DNA of 64,000 bases from Bordetella parapertussis (GCA_945866125.1 CAMBFZ010000001.1:1-64000), one strand, 5' to 3'. Positions 34,933-43,952 are shown, counted from the stretch's first letter. The notes: a model not told the origin generated them from the letters alone. Translations and numbers: made by a program.

Positions 34933-36335
34933 ACCGGGGCTTTTGCCTGCTTTGATTCTTCATCCTTCAAGAGGGTCACCATCTCTTCATCCGTGATCCC
35001 ATCGGGCAGTAGAATTTTGAAAAAAATGTCCGGAATTCGATTGCGCATCTTCACCACCTCTTCGGCCATCACCGCCAGTCCTACCCGATTGGGGTAGCCG
35101 TGAATCGGATCAACGCCCAGTAGCGGAATCACAATCGAACGCGTGGGGGTTGTGCTTGTTTTTTCCGCTGTCATTTGATTGTGCGCGAGGCGTGTTGAAA
35201 TTTCTTGGTAGAGATCGTGCAGTGCTTTGATGGAGGTTAGCCCTCCCATATAAAAAGGGCAATGCGCAGCGGTGATCGTGCGTGCGCTGGAGCGGGATAG
35301 TGGGGGATCGACTACAAATTCCGTTAGTCCATTTTCAAATGATTCGGACGTTATATTTTTTAGTGCTGTCACGAATACTTCGTCATGACGACCGGCAAAT
35401 GCCGCTTCGTCAGCCGGATTTAATCCAGACGTCATGACTAAAACATCGGAGTTTTGTTCGGTGAGATTGCCGCGGACAAATCCAATGCCGGCGAGCGCAG
35501 AGCGAGCACTATTCAATTCTGAGAAAAACACTTGCACTGCTTGCAGTGACGGCGATAGCTTCTCGGGTACTTTATTCTGCTCATCGATCTTTCTCCAGTC
35601 CTCTGCAAGGCGAACAATCCCTTCGTAATCAATGGATCCGGATGTTGGTGCGCCTTGTGCGCCCAGAAAATGAAAGAGTGCCGCGACATCCTCCCTGGAA
35701 GATCTGGTGATTTCTACTCTGATCGGATTTGTCTGCGCCATCGACGGATCCTCGCCCCAAACAACACCGTTGGCCGTCGTGCTTGTATCTGCTGCGCTAA
35801 TGATCTGCATTAGTTCATTAGCGACGTACCCTTGTTCAGCGGCACGTATGCTTCCTACACTTTGCATAGATGAAATCGTAGCCTTTTGAAGAGACGCATT
35901 CTCCTTCGGAATTCGATCAGTACTTGTGTGCAAAGCAGCCTTTACGCGCTCACGAAACGGCTGCTGCGCATTGTGTAAAGAATCAATATGACGGATCGAC
36001 TCCCTGAAATCCACAGGACGCAGATCGTTGCGGGTTTGGGTTAACGCAGTACCAATGCGCTGCATGGCCGCATCTATCATCGTTCCGCCGTCCCGTTGAT
36101 TCAACACTTCCCGGATGGCGTTTTTCGCCAGCGTCCGACTTGTTTCGACCCGCAATTTATCGTCTTCGAAGAGATGTTCCTTGATCACCGTAAGAAAGCT
36201 ACGGTCGCGGATATAAAGACGCGTCAGACCGTTTTCTAATTTTTCGCCGCGTACACGATCTGCATCGCCCACGTTGTTGAAAAATTCGGCTAAGTCCTGG
36301 ATTTTGGTGTGTTGATGGATCGTTAAACTTTTCAT
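34929..36335 (-). CDS. Unknown protein with possible divergent macro domain; effector-like
   Basis: I do not recognise the whole 468-aa protein. I chose the ATG at 36335 because ACGGAG precedes it; the frame extends to 36410. The N-terminal 270 residues are mostly helical, with no signal peptide or membrane segment. The last 180 residues (about 280-460) read like a diverged macro (ADP-ribose-binding) domain: RGNLTEQNSDVLVMTSGLN near the start, then AHCPFYMGGLTSIKALHDLYQ, and SIVIPLLGVDPIHGYP near the end. The canonical Asn-Ala-Ala-Asn is not kept. Sampled lines are AT-richer than the neighbours, and the gene sits on the opposite strand inside a conserved block, which suggests acquisition. A host-directed effector is possible. 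Confidence 0.7.
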   Translation of the reverse strand: MKSLTIHQHTKIQDLAEFFNNVGDADRVRGEKLENGLTRLYIRDRSFLTVIKEHLFEDDKLRVETSRTLAKNAIREVLNQRDGGTMIDAAMQRIGTALTQTRNDLRPVDFRESIRHIDSLHNAQQPFRERVKAALHTSTDRIPKENASLQKATISSMQSVGSIRAAEQGYVANELMQIISAADTSTTANGVVWGEDPSMAQTNPIRVEITRSSREDVAALFHFLGAQGAPTSGSIDYEGIVRLAEDWRKIDEQNKVPEKLSPSLQAVQVFFSELNSARSALAGIGFVRGNLTEQNSDVLVMTSGLNPADEAAFAGRHDEVFVTALKNITSESFENGLTEFVVDPPLSRSSARTITAAHCPFYMGGLTSIKALHDLYQEISTRLAHNQMTAEKTSTTPTRSIVIPLLGVDPIHGYPNRVGLAVMAEEVVKMRNRIPDIFFKILLPDGITDEEMVTLLKDEESKQAKAPV

Positions 36336-36488
36336 GCCGGACTCCGTTGGTAAGGCGCCGGAGGCGGAAATCCGCCCAAACATTGTTATATTGCAATGTA
36401 ATCCGTGCAAATTAGCCGATCAAAGTTCATTTCGATCAGCACATTGCATCAGGGCAATTCACCCCGGCGCCTTGTGCCGTGGCGCTTG

Positions 36489-36494
36489 TATAAT
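36489..36494 (+). promoter_or_regulatory. Putative -10 element for ubiE
   Basis: TATAAT lies 28 bases before the ubiE ATG in the divergent region with the macro-like gene. No clear -35 is seen at standard spacing. Confidence 0.4.
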
Positions 36495-36521
36495 TCACGC
36501 CTTAACCCAGCGGATTGCTCG

Positions 36522-37253
36522 ATGACCCACACCCATTTCGGCTACCAGAACGTTCAGGAAGACCAGAAGGTCCACAAAGTGGCGGAGGTGTTCCATTCCG
36601 TGGCGGCCAAATACGACGTGATGAATGATCTGATGTCAGCTGGTCTGCATCGGGTCTGGAAAATGTTCACCATTGCGCAGGCGGGCATCCGTCCTGGTTT
36701 CAAGGTGCTGGATATTGCCGGCGGCACGGGCGACCTGGCGCGGGCGTTTGCGAAAAAGGCCGGGCCGACGGGCGAGGTCTGGCTGACCGATATCAATGAG
36801 TCGATGCTGCGTGTCGGGCGCGACCGCTTGACCAACGCCGGCCTGCTGCTGCCAACGATGCTGTGCGACGCCGAGAAGCTGCCGTTTCCAGACAATTATT
36901 TTGATCGGGTGTCGGTTGCTTTCGGTTTGCGCAATATGACCCACAAAGATCAGGCATTGGCGGAAATGCGCCGCGTGCTGAAACCCGGCGGCAAATTGCT
37001 GGTGCTGGAGTTTTCCACAGTGGCAGCGCCCTTGCAAAAGCCCTACGACCTGTACTCGTTCAAGGTGCTGCCATGGCTAGGAAAAAAAATCGCCAATGAC
37101 GCCGACAGCTATCGCTATCTGGCCGAGTCGATCCGCATGCACCCGGATCAGGAGACGCTCAAAACCATGATGCAAGAAGCGGGTCTGGATCGCGTTGATT
37201 ATTTCAACCTGAGCGCCGGAATCGCAGCCCTGCATGTGGGTGTGAAGCTTTGA
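36522..37253 (+). CDS. ubiE: Ubiquinone/menaquinone C-methyltransferase UbiE
   Basis: UbiE (243 aa) performs the SAM-dependent C-methylation in ubiquinone synthesis. The start MTHTHFGYQNVQEDQKVHKV is typical; the frame extends upstream to 36405 without support. Motifs are KYDVMNDLMSAGLHRVWK, the SAM loop VLDIAGGTGDLARAF, and the late DRVSVAFGLRNMTHKDQAL. The downstream genes ubiJ and ubiB also belong to aerobic ubiquinone synthesis, so this is a pathway cluster. Confidence 0.97.
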   Translation: MTHTHFGYQNVQEDQKVHKVAEVFHSVAAKYDVMNDLMSAGLHRVWKMFTIAQAGIRPGFKVLDIAGGTGDLARAFAKKAGPTGEVWLTDINESMLRVGRDRLTNAGLLLPTMLCDAEKLPFPDNYFDRVSVAFGLRNMTHKDQALAEMRRVLKPGGKLLVLEFSTVAAPLQKPYDLYSFKVLPWLGKKIANDADSYRYLAESIRMHPDQETLKTMMQEAGLDRVDYFNLSAGIAALHVGVKL

Positions 37254-37309
37254 TGGGATCAAAAGATGCTGGGTCCTGGCCTACGCCGAGACGACATCGA
37301 TAAAACTAC

Positions 37310-37341
37310 CGTCATCCCAGCGAAAGCTGGGATCCAGTGAC
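37310..37341. repeat. REP-like hairpin element between ubiE and ubiJ
   Basis: ATCCCAGC (37314-37321) pairs with GCTGGGAT (37326-37333) around GAAA, within the wider pattern GTCATCCCAGCGAAAGCTGG and GATCCAGTG. This is the familiar short dispersed palindrome of many proteobacterial genomes. A degraded partial copy (CTGGGTCCTGGCC) lies at 37269-37281. Confidence 0.65.
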
Positions 37342-37358
37342 TTTCTCAAAAAATACAG

Positions 37359-37982
37359 ATGACCTTTGCTACGCCAATTGCCGCCACCATCAATCATCTG
37401 CTTGCGCGACAACCCGCTTTGCAAGCCACGCTCGCCGCGCATAAGGGTAAGGTGGCATGCGTTGCAATTGGTGCGCTGACGTTGCGCCTGCAGGTGGCGG
37501 CTGATGGCTTGCTGACGGCACCTTCTGAGTCCGCTAACCATCCCGACACCGACGCCAATCCCAACGTCACCATTCGAATCAGCCCCGCCGACGTGCCGCA
37601 GATACTGGCCAATCGTGCCCGCGCTTTTTCTTATGTGAGCCTCGAAGGCGATGCCGATTTCGCCAAGTCGATTTCTGAGATTGCCAACAACCTGCACTGG
37701 GAGGCCGAAGAAGACTTGGCGCCTTGGGTGGGTGACATCGCCGCGGTGCGACTGGTACAAGGTGCGCGCGCGGCGGCTGCAGCCTTGCAGGCGGGCGGTA
37801 AAAATTTCGCCGAAAGCATCGCTGACTATCTGCTCGAAGAAAATCCGGTGCTGCTGCACCGCCAGTGCGCCGATGACTTTGCCGGTGCCGTGGCCACCTT
37901 GCGCGATGACGCCGAGCGCCTGGCCAAGCGTGTGACCTTGCTCGAGCAAACTCTTGCGCAGCAGGCGGAGGCGGCGCGATGA
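37359..37982 (+). CDS. ubiJ: Ubiquinone biosynthesis accessory factor UbiJ (SCP2 domain)
   Basis: This 207-aa protein has an N-terminal SCP2-type lipid-binding domain (about 5-110, with VTIRISPADVPQILANRARAFSYVSLEGDADFAK near its end) and a C-terminal helical tail with a coiled coil (RLAKRVTLLEQTLAQQAEA). With UbiK it scaffolds the ubiquinone-synthesising complex. Its end overlaps ubiB by 4 bases (ATGA). The relatives I recall carry a Tim44-like gene between ubiE and this gene; only about 105 bases remain here. Confidence 0.9.
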   Translation: MTFATPIAATINHLLARQPALQATLAAHKGKVACVAIGALTLRLQVAADGLLTAPSESANHPDTDANPNVTIRISPADVPQILANRARAFSYVSLEGDADFAKSISEIANNLHWEAEEDLAPWVGDIAAVRLVQGARAAAAALQAGGKNFAESIADYLLEENPVLLHRQCADDFAGAVATLRDDAERLAKRVTLLEQTLAQQAEAAR

Positions 37983-39553
37983 GTTTACGTCTACTGCGCG
38001 CACTCAAAATTCTGCGGGTCGCATTACGCTACGGACTCGATGAAATCGTCTTGTCGGCCGCCGCCGTGCCGCCACGTTGGCGCGTCGTGTCGGGATTATT
38101 TTTTTGGCGTGATCTGCGTGCCCCGCGGGGCGAGCGCTTGCGTCGGGCGCTGGAAGAGCTGGGGCCGATTTTTGTCAAATTTGGCCAAGTCTTATCGACC
38201 CGGCGCGATTTGCTGCCTGCCGATATTGCCGACGAACTCGCGCATCTGCAAGACCGGGTACCGCCATTCCCCAGCGCGCTGGCGATTGCGCAAATCACGC
38301 AGTCGCTCGGCCAGCATCCGGATACCTTGTTTGCGCATTTTGATCGCGAGCCCGTGGCCTCGGCGTCAGTCGCGCAGGTGCATTTTGCGACACTTAAAAA
38401 CGGCACCGACGTGGCAGTCAAAGTTTTGCGTCCCGGTGTGCATCGAGCGATTGGGGAAGATGTCGCGTTGATGCATATCGTCGCTGGTTGGGTCGAGCGC
38501 CTGTGGGTGGATGGCCGTCGCCTGAAACCACGCGAGGTGGTGGCTGAATTTGATAAATATTTGCGTGACGAGCTTGATCTGATGCGCGAGGCGGCTAATG
38601 CAAGCCAGCTGCGGCGCAATTTTGCCAACTCGGATCTGCTTCTCGTGCCCGAGATGTTCTGGGATTATTGTTCCGAATCCGTGATCGTGATGGAGCGCAT
38701 GCACGGTATTCCGATCTCGCAGATTGCGCGTCTGACCGAGGCCGGGGTTGACCTGGCCAAGCTCTCGCGCGATGGCGTGTCGATTTTTTTTACGCAGGTG
38801 TTTCGGGATGGTTTTTTTCACGCCGATATGCATCCCGGGAACATCATGGTCTCGACCGCGCCGGCGACGTTTGGCCGCTATATAGCGCTGGATTTTGGTA
38901 TCGTCGGCACGCTGACTGACTTTGATAAAGATTATTTGTCGCAGAATTTTCTCGCTTTTTTCCGGCGCGACTACAAGCGTGTCGCCCAAGCTCATATCGA
39001 ATCGGGCTGGGCACCAAAAGACACCCGCGTGGATGAGCTCGAGGCGGCGGTGCGCGCCTGTTGCGAGCCCATTTTTGATCGGCCGCTTTCGCAGATATCG
39101 TTTGGCCAAGTTCTGCTTCGCTTGTTTCAGACCTCGCGGCGTTTTAATGTGGAAGTGCAGCCGCAACTGGTGCTGTTGCAAAAGACCTTGCTCAATATTG
39201 AAGGATTGGGGCGGCAGCTTGATCCGGATCTGGACCTTTGGCAGACCGCCAAGCCTTTTCTTGAGAGCTGGATGAAAGAGCAACTCGGCTGGGCCGGATT
39301 TGTTGCGCGGCTTAAGATCGAAGCGCCGCAATACGGACATATCCTGCCGCAGTTGCCACGGCTGCTGCAGCAGGCACTCATTACCGGTGCTGCACCGCGT
39401 GAGCCGGACCAGAGCGATTTGCTCAAGCACTTACTGGCCGAACAAAAACGCACCAATAGGTTGCTGGGCATTGCGCTCTATTTTGGTGGCGGGCTCTTGG
39501 CCGGTATCCTATTGGTGCAAGTTTTTCTGCGCTGGCAAGAGGGATTTTATTAA
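37979..39553 (+). CDS. ubiB: Ubiquinone biosynthesis protein kinase-like UbiB
   Basis: UbiB (524 aa) is an atypical ABC1/ADCK kinase-like ATPase needed for ubiquinone synthesis. Seen here are the KxGQ-type motif FVKFGQVLSTRRDLLP, the Ala-rich loop PVASASVAQVHFA replacing the usual Gly-rich loop, the Lys in VAVKVLRPG, the catalytic loop DGFFHADMHPGNIMV, and the metal-binding LDFGIVGTL. Two C-terminal hydrophobic segments (about 480-515) anchor it to the inner membrane. It is translationally coupled to ubiJ. Confidence 0.97.
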   Translation: MSLRLLRALKILRVALRYGLDEIVLSAAAVPPRWRVVSGLFFWRDLRAPRGERLRRALEELGPIFVKFGQVLSTRRDLLPADIADELAHLQDRVPPFPSALAIAQITQSLGQHPDTLFAHFDREPVASASVAQVHFATLKNGTDVAVKVLRPGVHRAIGEDVALMHIVAGWVERLWVDGRRLKPREVVAEFDKYLRDELDLMREAANASQLRRNFANSDLLLVPEMFWDYCSESVIVMERMHGIPISQIARLTEAGVDLAKLSRDGVSIFFTQVFRDGFFHADMHPGNIMVSTAPATFGRYIALDFGIVGTLTDFDKDYLSQNFLAFFRRDYKRVAQAHIESGWAPKDTRVDELEAAVRACCEPIFDRPLSQISFGQVLLRLFQTSRRFNVEVQPQLVLLQKTLLNIEGLGRQLDPDLDLWQTAKPFLESWMKEQLGWAGFVARLKIEAPQYGHILPQLPRLLQQALITGAAPREPDQSDLLKHLLAEQKRTNRLLGIALYFGGGLLAGILLVQVFLRWQEGFY

Positions 39554-39591
39554 GCGTGGCAAGTCAAGCAAACCGTGCCGCCGGCTCCGGC

Positions 39592-39597
39592 TATAAT
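39592..39597 (+). promoter_or_regulatory. Putative -10 element for the sodium/solute symporter gene
   Basis: TATAAT lies 44 bases before the chosen ATG at 39641, in the 87-base gap after ubiB. The -35 region is poor. Confidence 0.35.
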
Positions 39598-39640
39598 CAG
39601 CGCAATTTTTCTGGGGACCTTTTTTTTGCGCGGAGCAGCC

Positions 39641-41077
39641 ATGACGACCCTCATGATTTTTGTTCTTGTTTATCTGGCGGTGTCGATCACGATCGGCTTA
39701 GTGGCGGCGCGACGCGTCAAGACCTCGTCGGACTATGCCAATGCGGGGCGCTCGCTACCTTCGTATATCGTCATTGCGACAGTCTTTGCGACCTGGTTTG
39801 GGTCAGAAACTGTGCTCGGTATTCCTGCCAAATTTGCTGATAGCGGATTGCGTGGTGTGATTGAAGATCCATTCGGCGCTTCGCTGTGCCTGATTTTTGT
39901 AGGCTTGTTTTTCGCCCGCAAACTCTACCGGATGAATCTGCTCACGATTGGCGATTACTATCGCCAACGTTACAGCCGGTCGGTTGAAATCATCGTGTCA
40001 TGTTGCATCGTGATTTCCTATTTGGGCTGGGTTGCCGCGCAGATCACCGCGCTTGGGCTGGTCTTGAGCATTTTGTCGCAGGGCGCGATCTCGGTGTCGA
40101 GCGGCATGGTGATCGGAGCGGCGGTCGTGCTGGTCTACACACTCTTCGGTGGCATGTGGTCGGTGGCGCTGACGGATTTTTTTCAGATGATCATCATCGT
40201 GGTCGGTCTGCTCTATATCGCCTACGTGGTGGCGGATCTGGCTGGTGGTGCGGGAGTGGTGATTGATCATGCGGCGGGTGCGGGCAAGCTCGCGTTCTGG
40301 CCCCAACCAACGGCCGCCGAGATACTGGCTTTTGCCGGTGCGGCCGTCACGATCATGTTCGGTTCGATACCGCAACAAGACGTGTTTCAGCGGGTGATGT
40401 CGGCGCGCTCCGAGGGTGTCGCGATGACCGGTGCCGTCGTTGGTGGGTCCTTGTACTTTGTGTTTGCGTTCATTCCGATGTTCCTGGCGTATGCGGCGCA
40501 ATTGATTGACCCGACCATGTTTGCCGGGTTGATCAAAGAAGATGCGCAGATGATTCTGCCGACGCTGATTTTGAATCACACCCCGCTGGCGGCACAGATT
40601 TTGTTTTTTGGCGCGCTGCTCTCTGCGATCATGTCGACCGCAAGCGGTACCTTGCTCGCGCCCAGTATTACGCTGACCGAAAATATTTTGCGCGAATTTA
40701 TTCCGATGACAGATCGCCAGTTGCTGCGTACCACGCGCATCGTGGTGGTCTGCTTCACCGTTGCGGTGACAACTTTTGCGTTGCTCTCGCAAGGCATGTC
40801 CATTTATGACATGGTCGGTAATGCGTACAAGGTGCCGCTGGTGGGTGCGTTCATTCCGCTGGTGATGGGCCTGTATTGGCAGCGCGCCACCACGCAAGGT
40901 GCGCTGTTATCAGTGGTCGGCGGACTAGGCGCGTGGTTGCTGATGGAGGGTTTTGGGGGGGAGTCGATCTGGCCACCGCAATTAATTGGGCTCTTGATGG
41001 CGCTGGTGGGTATGCTGCTGGGCTCACTTTTGCCGCAATGGTCGCCGAAAAACCGGGAGGCGACGAACGGCGTTTGA
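39641..41077 (+). CDS. Sodium:solute symporter family protein (SSS)
   Basis: This 478-aa inner-membrane protein has about 13 hydrophobic segments. The ATG at 39641 has GGAG seven bases upstream and gives MTTLMIFVLVYLAVSITIG. Family features include ARRVKTSSDYANAGRSLP, FATWFGSETVLGIPAKFADSG in helix 2, and FGALLSAIMSTASGTLLAPS, where Ser and Thr would form a sodium site. The substrate cannot be named: SSS members carry proline, pantothenate, organic acids or sugars. It lies between ubiB and fmdB, both of which normally adjoin other genes, so it may be a later insertion. Confidence 0.92.
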   Translation: MTTLMIFVLVYLAVSITIGLVAARRVKTSSDYANAGRSLPSYIVIATVFATWFGSETVLGIPAKFADSGLRGVIEDPFGASLCLIFVGLFFARKLYRMNLLTIGDYYRQRYSRSVEIIVSCCIVISYLGWVAAQITALGLVLSILSQGAISVSSGMVIGAAVVLVYTLFGGMWSVALTDFFQMIIIVVGLLYIAYVVADLAGGAGVVIDHAAGAGKLAFWPQPTAAEILAFAGAAVTIMFGSIPQQDVFQRVMSARSEGVAMTGAVVGGSLYFVFAFIPMFLAYAAQLIDPTMFAGLIKEDAQMILPTLILNHTPLAAQILFFGALLSAIMSTASGTLLAPSITLTENILREFIPMTDRQLLRTTRIVVVCFTVAVTTFALLSQGMSIYDMVGNAYKVPLVGAFIPLVMGLYWQRATTQGALLSVVGGLGAWLLMEGFGGESIWPPQLIGLLMALVGMLLGSLLPQWSPKNREATNGV

Positions 41078-41100
41078 CCGGGGCGCAGGGCGAAACCCTT

Positions 41101-41106
41101 TATAAT
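41101..41106 (+). promoter_or_regulatory. Putative -10 element for fmdB-DUF502-aspS
   Basis: TATAAT lies 33 bases before the zinc-ribbon gene. A TTGACC upstream (41074-41079) is 21 bases away, which is too far for a standard promoter. Confidence 0.4.
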
Positions 41107-41138
41107 GCAAGGTTTTCCGAATTTTGCTGGGGGAAGTC

Positions 41139-41471
41139 ATGCCAATTTATGCCTATCGATGCGAAGCCTGCGGTTTTACGCGGGACGTATTGCAAAAAAT
41201 GTCCGATGCACCACTGACCGAGTGCACCTCGTGCGGCAAGCCTGCATTTAAAAAACAGCTGACCGCTGCCGGCTTTCAGCTTAAGGGAAGCGGCTGGTAT
41301 GTCACCGATTTCAAAGGTGGCAACAGCGCAGCACCAGCGAGCACCGATAGCAAGGCCGATGGGGCGACTAAGTCGGATACCGCCGCTGCTCCGGCTGCGC
41401 CGGCTGCCGGCGCCACCCCGGCTGCCGCGCCTGCTGTAAGCAGCACACCGGCGGCCCCGGCTGCGACCTGA
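41139..41471 (+). CDS. FmdB-family zinc ribbon protein
   Basis: The 110-aa protein begins MPIYAYRCEACGFTRDVLQKM and carries two CxxC knuckles (CEAC and CTSC) that form a zinc ribbon in the first 45 residues. A conserved GFQLKGSGWYVTDFK segment and a long Ala/Pro-rich disordered tail follow. The ATG at 41139 has GGGGGAA upstream. FmdB-like proteins are widespread as putative regulators but have no firm role. It begins an operon with DUF502 and aspS genes. Confidence 0.9.
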   Translation: MPIYAYRCEACGFTRDVLQKMSDAPLTECTSCGKPAFKKQLTAAGFQLKGSGWYVTDFKGGNSAAPASTDSKADGATKSDTAAAPAAPAAGATPAAAPAVSSTPAAPAAT

Positions 41472-41485
41472 TTGCCTTAATAACT

Positions 41486-42133
41486 ATGCGCAAATATTTT
41501 ATTACCGGTTTGTTGGTCTTGGTGCCTCTGGCCATCACGCTGTGGGTGCTCAATCTGATCGTGGGCACGCTCGATCAGTCGCTTTTGCTGATGCCGGAAA
41601 AGTGGCGTCCGCAATCGCTGTTTGGTTTTACGTTGCCGGGTCTGGGCACTATCCTCACCCTGGTCATTATTTTTCTGACCGGGCTGGTGACGCGCAATTT
41701 TTTGGGTAATCGTTTATTGATGTGGTGGGAGATGCTGCTCAATCGCATCCCGGTGGTCAATTCGATCTACTCCAGTGTCAAGCAAGTCTCTGATACCTTG
41801 TTTTCGTCGTCCGGCAATGCGTTTCGCAAGGCGCTGCTGGTGCAATATCCGCGGCAGGGTTGCTGGACCATTGCGTTCCAGACTGGGGTGCCCGGCGGGG
41901 ACGTTAAAAATCATTTGCTGGGCGATTATGTGAGTGTCTATGTGCCGACCACACCCAACCCAACCTCAGGGTTTTTTCTGATGCTGCCGCGTGCGGAGAC
42001 GATTGAACTCGCTATGAGCGTCGATGAAGCGCTGAAATATATTGTCTCAATGGGCGTCGTGGCGCCCCCCGCGCCAGGTCAAAAGGCGGTCCTTCCCGAA
42101 TTGCAGTCCAAAACATCTGAAACTGGAAATTGA
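41486..42133 (+). CDS. DUF502 family inner-membrane protein
   Basis: This 215-aa protein has two N-terminal transmembrane helices (about 5-27, ITGLLVLVPLAITLWVLNLI, and about 50-72, LGTILTLVIIFLTGLV). A conserved RIPVVNSIYSSVKQVSDTLFS segment and a cytoplasmic or periplasmic beta-rich domain with VSVYVPTTPNPTSGFFLMLPR follow. The family is conserved but uncharacterised. It sits 14 bases after the zinc-ribbon gene and 1 base before aspS, so the three are co-transcribed. Confidence 0.92.
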   Translation: MRKYFITGLLVLVPLAITLWVLNLIVGTLDQSLLLMPEKWRPQSLFGFTLPGLGTILTLVIIFLTGLVTRNFLGNRLLMWWEMLLNRIPVVNSIYSSVKQVSDTLFSSSGNAFRKALLVQYPRQGCWTIAFQTGVPGGDVKNHLLGDYVSVYVPTTPNPTSGFFLMLPRAETIELAMSVDEALKYIVSMGVVAPPAPGQKAVLPELQSKTSETGN

Positions 42134-42134
42134 A

Positions 42135-43952
42135 ATGTCAATGCGAACACATTACTGCGGCTTAACCAATGAAGCCCTGCTGGGCCAGACTGTCAGCCTG
42201 TGCGGCTGGGTACATCGCCGGCGCGATCATGGCGGCGTGATTTTTATCGATCTGCGTGACCGCGAAGGTCTGGTGCAAATTGTCTGTGACCCCGATCGTG
42301 CGGCCGTGTTTGCCAGCGCAGAGTCAGTGCGTAACGAATTTTGTCTGCGTATTACCGGTATTGTGCGGCCGCGTCCTGAAGGCACGACCAATGCCAATCT
42401 GACGTCCGGCAAGATCGAAGTGCTGTGCCATGAACTCGAGGTGCTTAACCCGTCGGTGACGCCACCGTTCCAGCTTGATGACGACAATCTCTCCGAGACC
42501 ACGCGACTTACGCATCGTGTGCTGGACCTGCGCCGCCCGCAGATGCAGCACAACCTGCGCCTGCGCTACAAGGTGTCGATGGAAGTGCGCAAATTTTTAG
42601 ACGGTAACGGCTTCATCGATATCGAAACCCCGATGCTGACCAAATCCACGCCGGAAGGCGCGCGCGATTATCTGGTGCCTTCGCGGGTTAATGCGGGTCA
42701 CTTTTTTGCGTTGCCCCAGTCACCGCAATTGTTCAAGCAGCTGCTGATGGTGGCTAACTTTGACCGTTATTACCAGATCACCAAATGCTTCCGCGACGAA
42801 GATTTGCGTGCCGATCGTCAGCCTGAATTTACGCAAATTGATTGCGAAACGTCCTTCATGTCGGAGCAGGAAATCCGCGACATGTTTGAAGGCATGATCC
42901 GTATCGTCTTTAAAAATGCGCTTGATGTGGATCTGCCTAACCCCTTCCCGGTGATGAATTTTGCCACCGCGATGGGCCTGTATGGCTCGGACAAACCGGA
43001 CATGCGCGTTAAGCTCGCGTTTACCGAACTCACCGAGGTAATGAAAGACGTGGATTTCAAAGTCTTCTCCGCGGCGGCTGCGATGGACGGTGGGCGTGTG
43101 GTCGGTCTGCGTGTGCCGGGCGGTGCCAAAGAAAACGGCGGCATGCCGCGTTCAGAGATTGACGCCTACACCCAGTTCGTCGCCATCTATGGGGCCAAGG
43201 GTCTTGCCTATATCAAGGTCAATGACAAATCCAAAGGCCGGGACGGCTTGCAGTCGCCGATTGTCAAAAATATCCATGACGCTGCCCTCGCGCAGATTTT
43301 GGAGAAGACCGGCGCCGAAGATGGCGACCTGATTTTCTTTGGCGCCGACAAAGCCAAGGTCGTCAACGACGCCATCGGCGCGCTGCGCGTCAAAATCGGC
43401 CATAGCGATTTTGGTCGCAAGAACGGTTTGTTCGAAGAAGCCTGGCGGCCGTTGTGGGTTGTCGACTTCCCGATGTTCGAGCACGACGAAGACGCTGGTC
43501 GCTGGAACGCCTTGCATCATCCGTTCACGGCACCCAAACTGGGTCATGAAGATTTTATCGAGACCGATCCGGGCCGAGCGATCGCACAAGCTTATGACAT
43601 GGTCTTGAATGGTTGGGAACTCGGTGGTGGCTCCGTGCGTATCCATCGTGCCGATGTGCAGAGCAAAGTGTTCCGCGCGTTGAATATCGGCGCCGAAGAA
43701 GCGCAAAGCAAATTCGGCTTCCTGCTCGACGCGCTGCAGTACGGCGCGCCGCCACACGGTGGTCTGGCTTTTGGTTTGGACCGTATCGTCACCATGATGA
43801 CCGGCGCCGAATCGATCCGCGATGTGATCGCGTTCCCAAAAACCCAGCGTGCACAATGTCTACTGACTCAGGCGCCGTCCGAAGTCGACGAAAAGCAATT
43901 GAAAGAATTGCATATTCGGCTGCGCAATGTGGAGCCGGTTATAAAGGCTTGA
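42135..43952 (+). CDS. aspS: Aspartyl-tRNA synthetase
   Basis: This class II synthetase (605 aa) includes the bacterial GAD insertion. The start MSMRTHYCGLTNEALLGQ matches the family; a longer frame overlaps the DUF502 gene. It has the OB-fold anticodon-binding domain (VHRRRDHGGVIFIDLRD), motif 2 with FRDEDLRADRQPEFTQID, the insertion domain (about 280-420), and motif 3 GLAFGLDRIVTMM. Whether it is discriminating or Asp/Asn non-discriminating cannot be decided by eye. A strong terminator follows. Confidence 0.98.
   Translation: MSMRTHYCGLTNEALLGQTVSLCGWVHRRRDHGGVIFIDLRDREGLVQIVCDPDRAAVFASAESVRNEFCLRITGIVRPRPEGTTNANLTSGKIEVLCHELEVLNPSVTPPFQLDDDNLSETTRLTHRVLDLRRPQMQHNLRLRYKVSMEVRKFLDGNGFIDIETPMLTKSTPEGARDYLVPSRVNAGHFFALPQSPQLFKQLLMVANFDRYYQITKCFRDEDLRADRQPEFTQIDCETSFMSEQEIRDMFEGMIRIVFKNALDVDLPNPFPVMNFATAMGLYGSDKPDMRVKLAFTELTEVMKDVDFKVFSAAAAMDGGRVVGLRVPGGAKENGGMPRSEIDAYTQFVAIYGAKGLAYIKVNDKSKGRDGLQSPIVKNIHDAALAQILEKTGAEDGDLIFFGADKAKVVNDAIGALRVKIGHSDFGRKNGLFEEAWRPLWVVDFPMFEHDEDAGRWNALHHPFTAPKLGHEDFIETDPGRAIAQAYDMVLNGWELGGGSVRIHRADVQSKVFRALNIGAEEAQSKFGFLLDALQYGAPPHGGLAFGLDRIVTMMTGAESIRDVIAFPKTQRAQCLLTQAPSEVDEKQLKELHIRLRNVEPVIKA

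Noticed and set aside
36336..36521. Type III secretion regulatory box (TTCG-N16-TTCG) before the macro-like gene
   Set aside because: I looked for it in the 185 bases upstream, and also before the ankyrin gene, and found no copy.
38366..39430. 354-codon minus-strand ORF opposite ubiB
   Set aside because: It is antisense to ubiB, which retains all catalytic motifs. The Arg/His/Gln-rich composition marks a shadow.
39998..40897. 299-codon minus-strand ORF opposite the symporter
   Set aside because: It is extremely His- and Arg-rich, the expected complement of a hydrophobic membrane protein gene.
41074..41106. TTGACC plus TATAAT as a full promoter for the zinc-ribbon gene
   Set aside because: The spacing of 21 bases is outside the usual 16-18 range, so only the -10 is listed.
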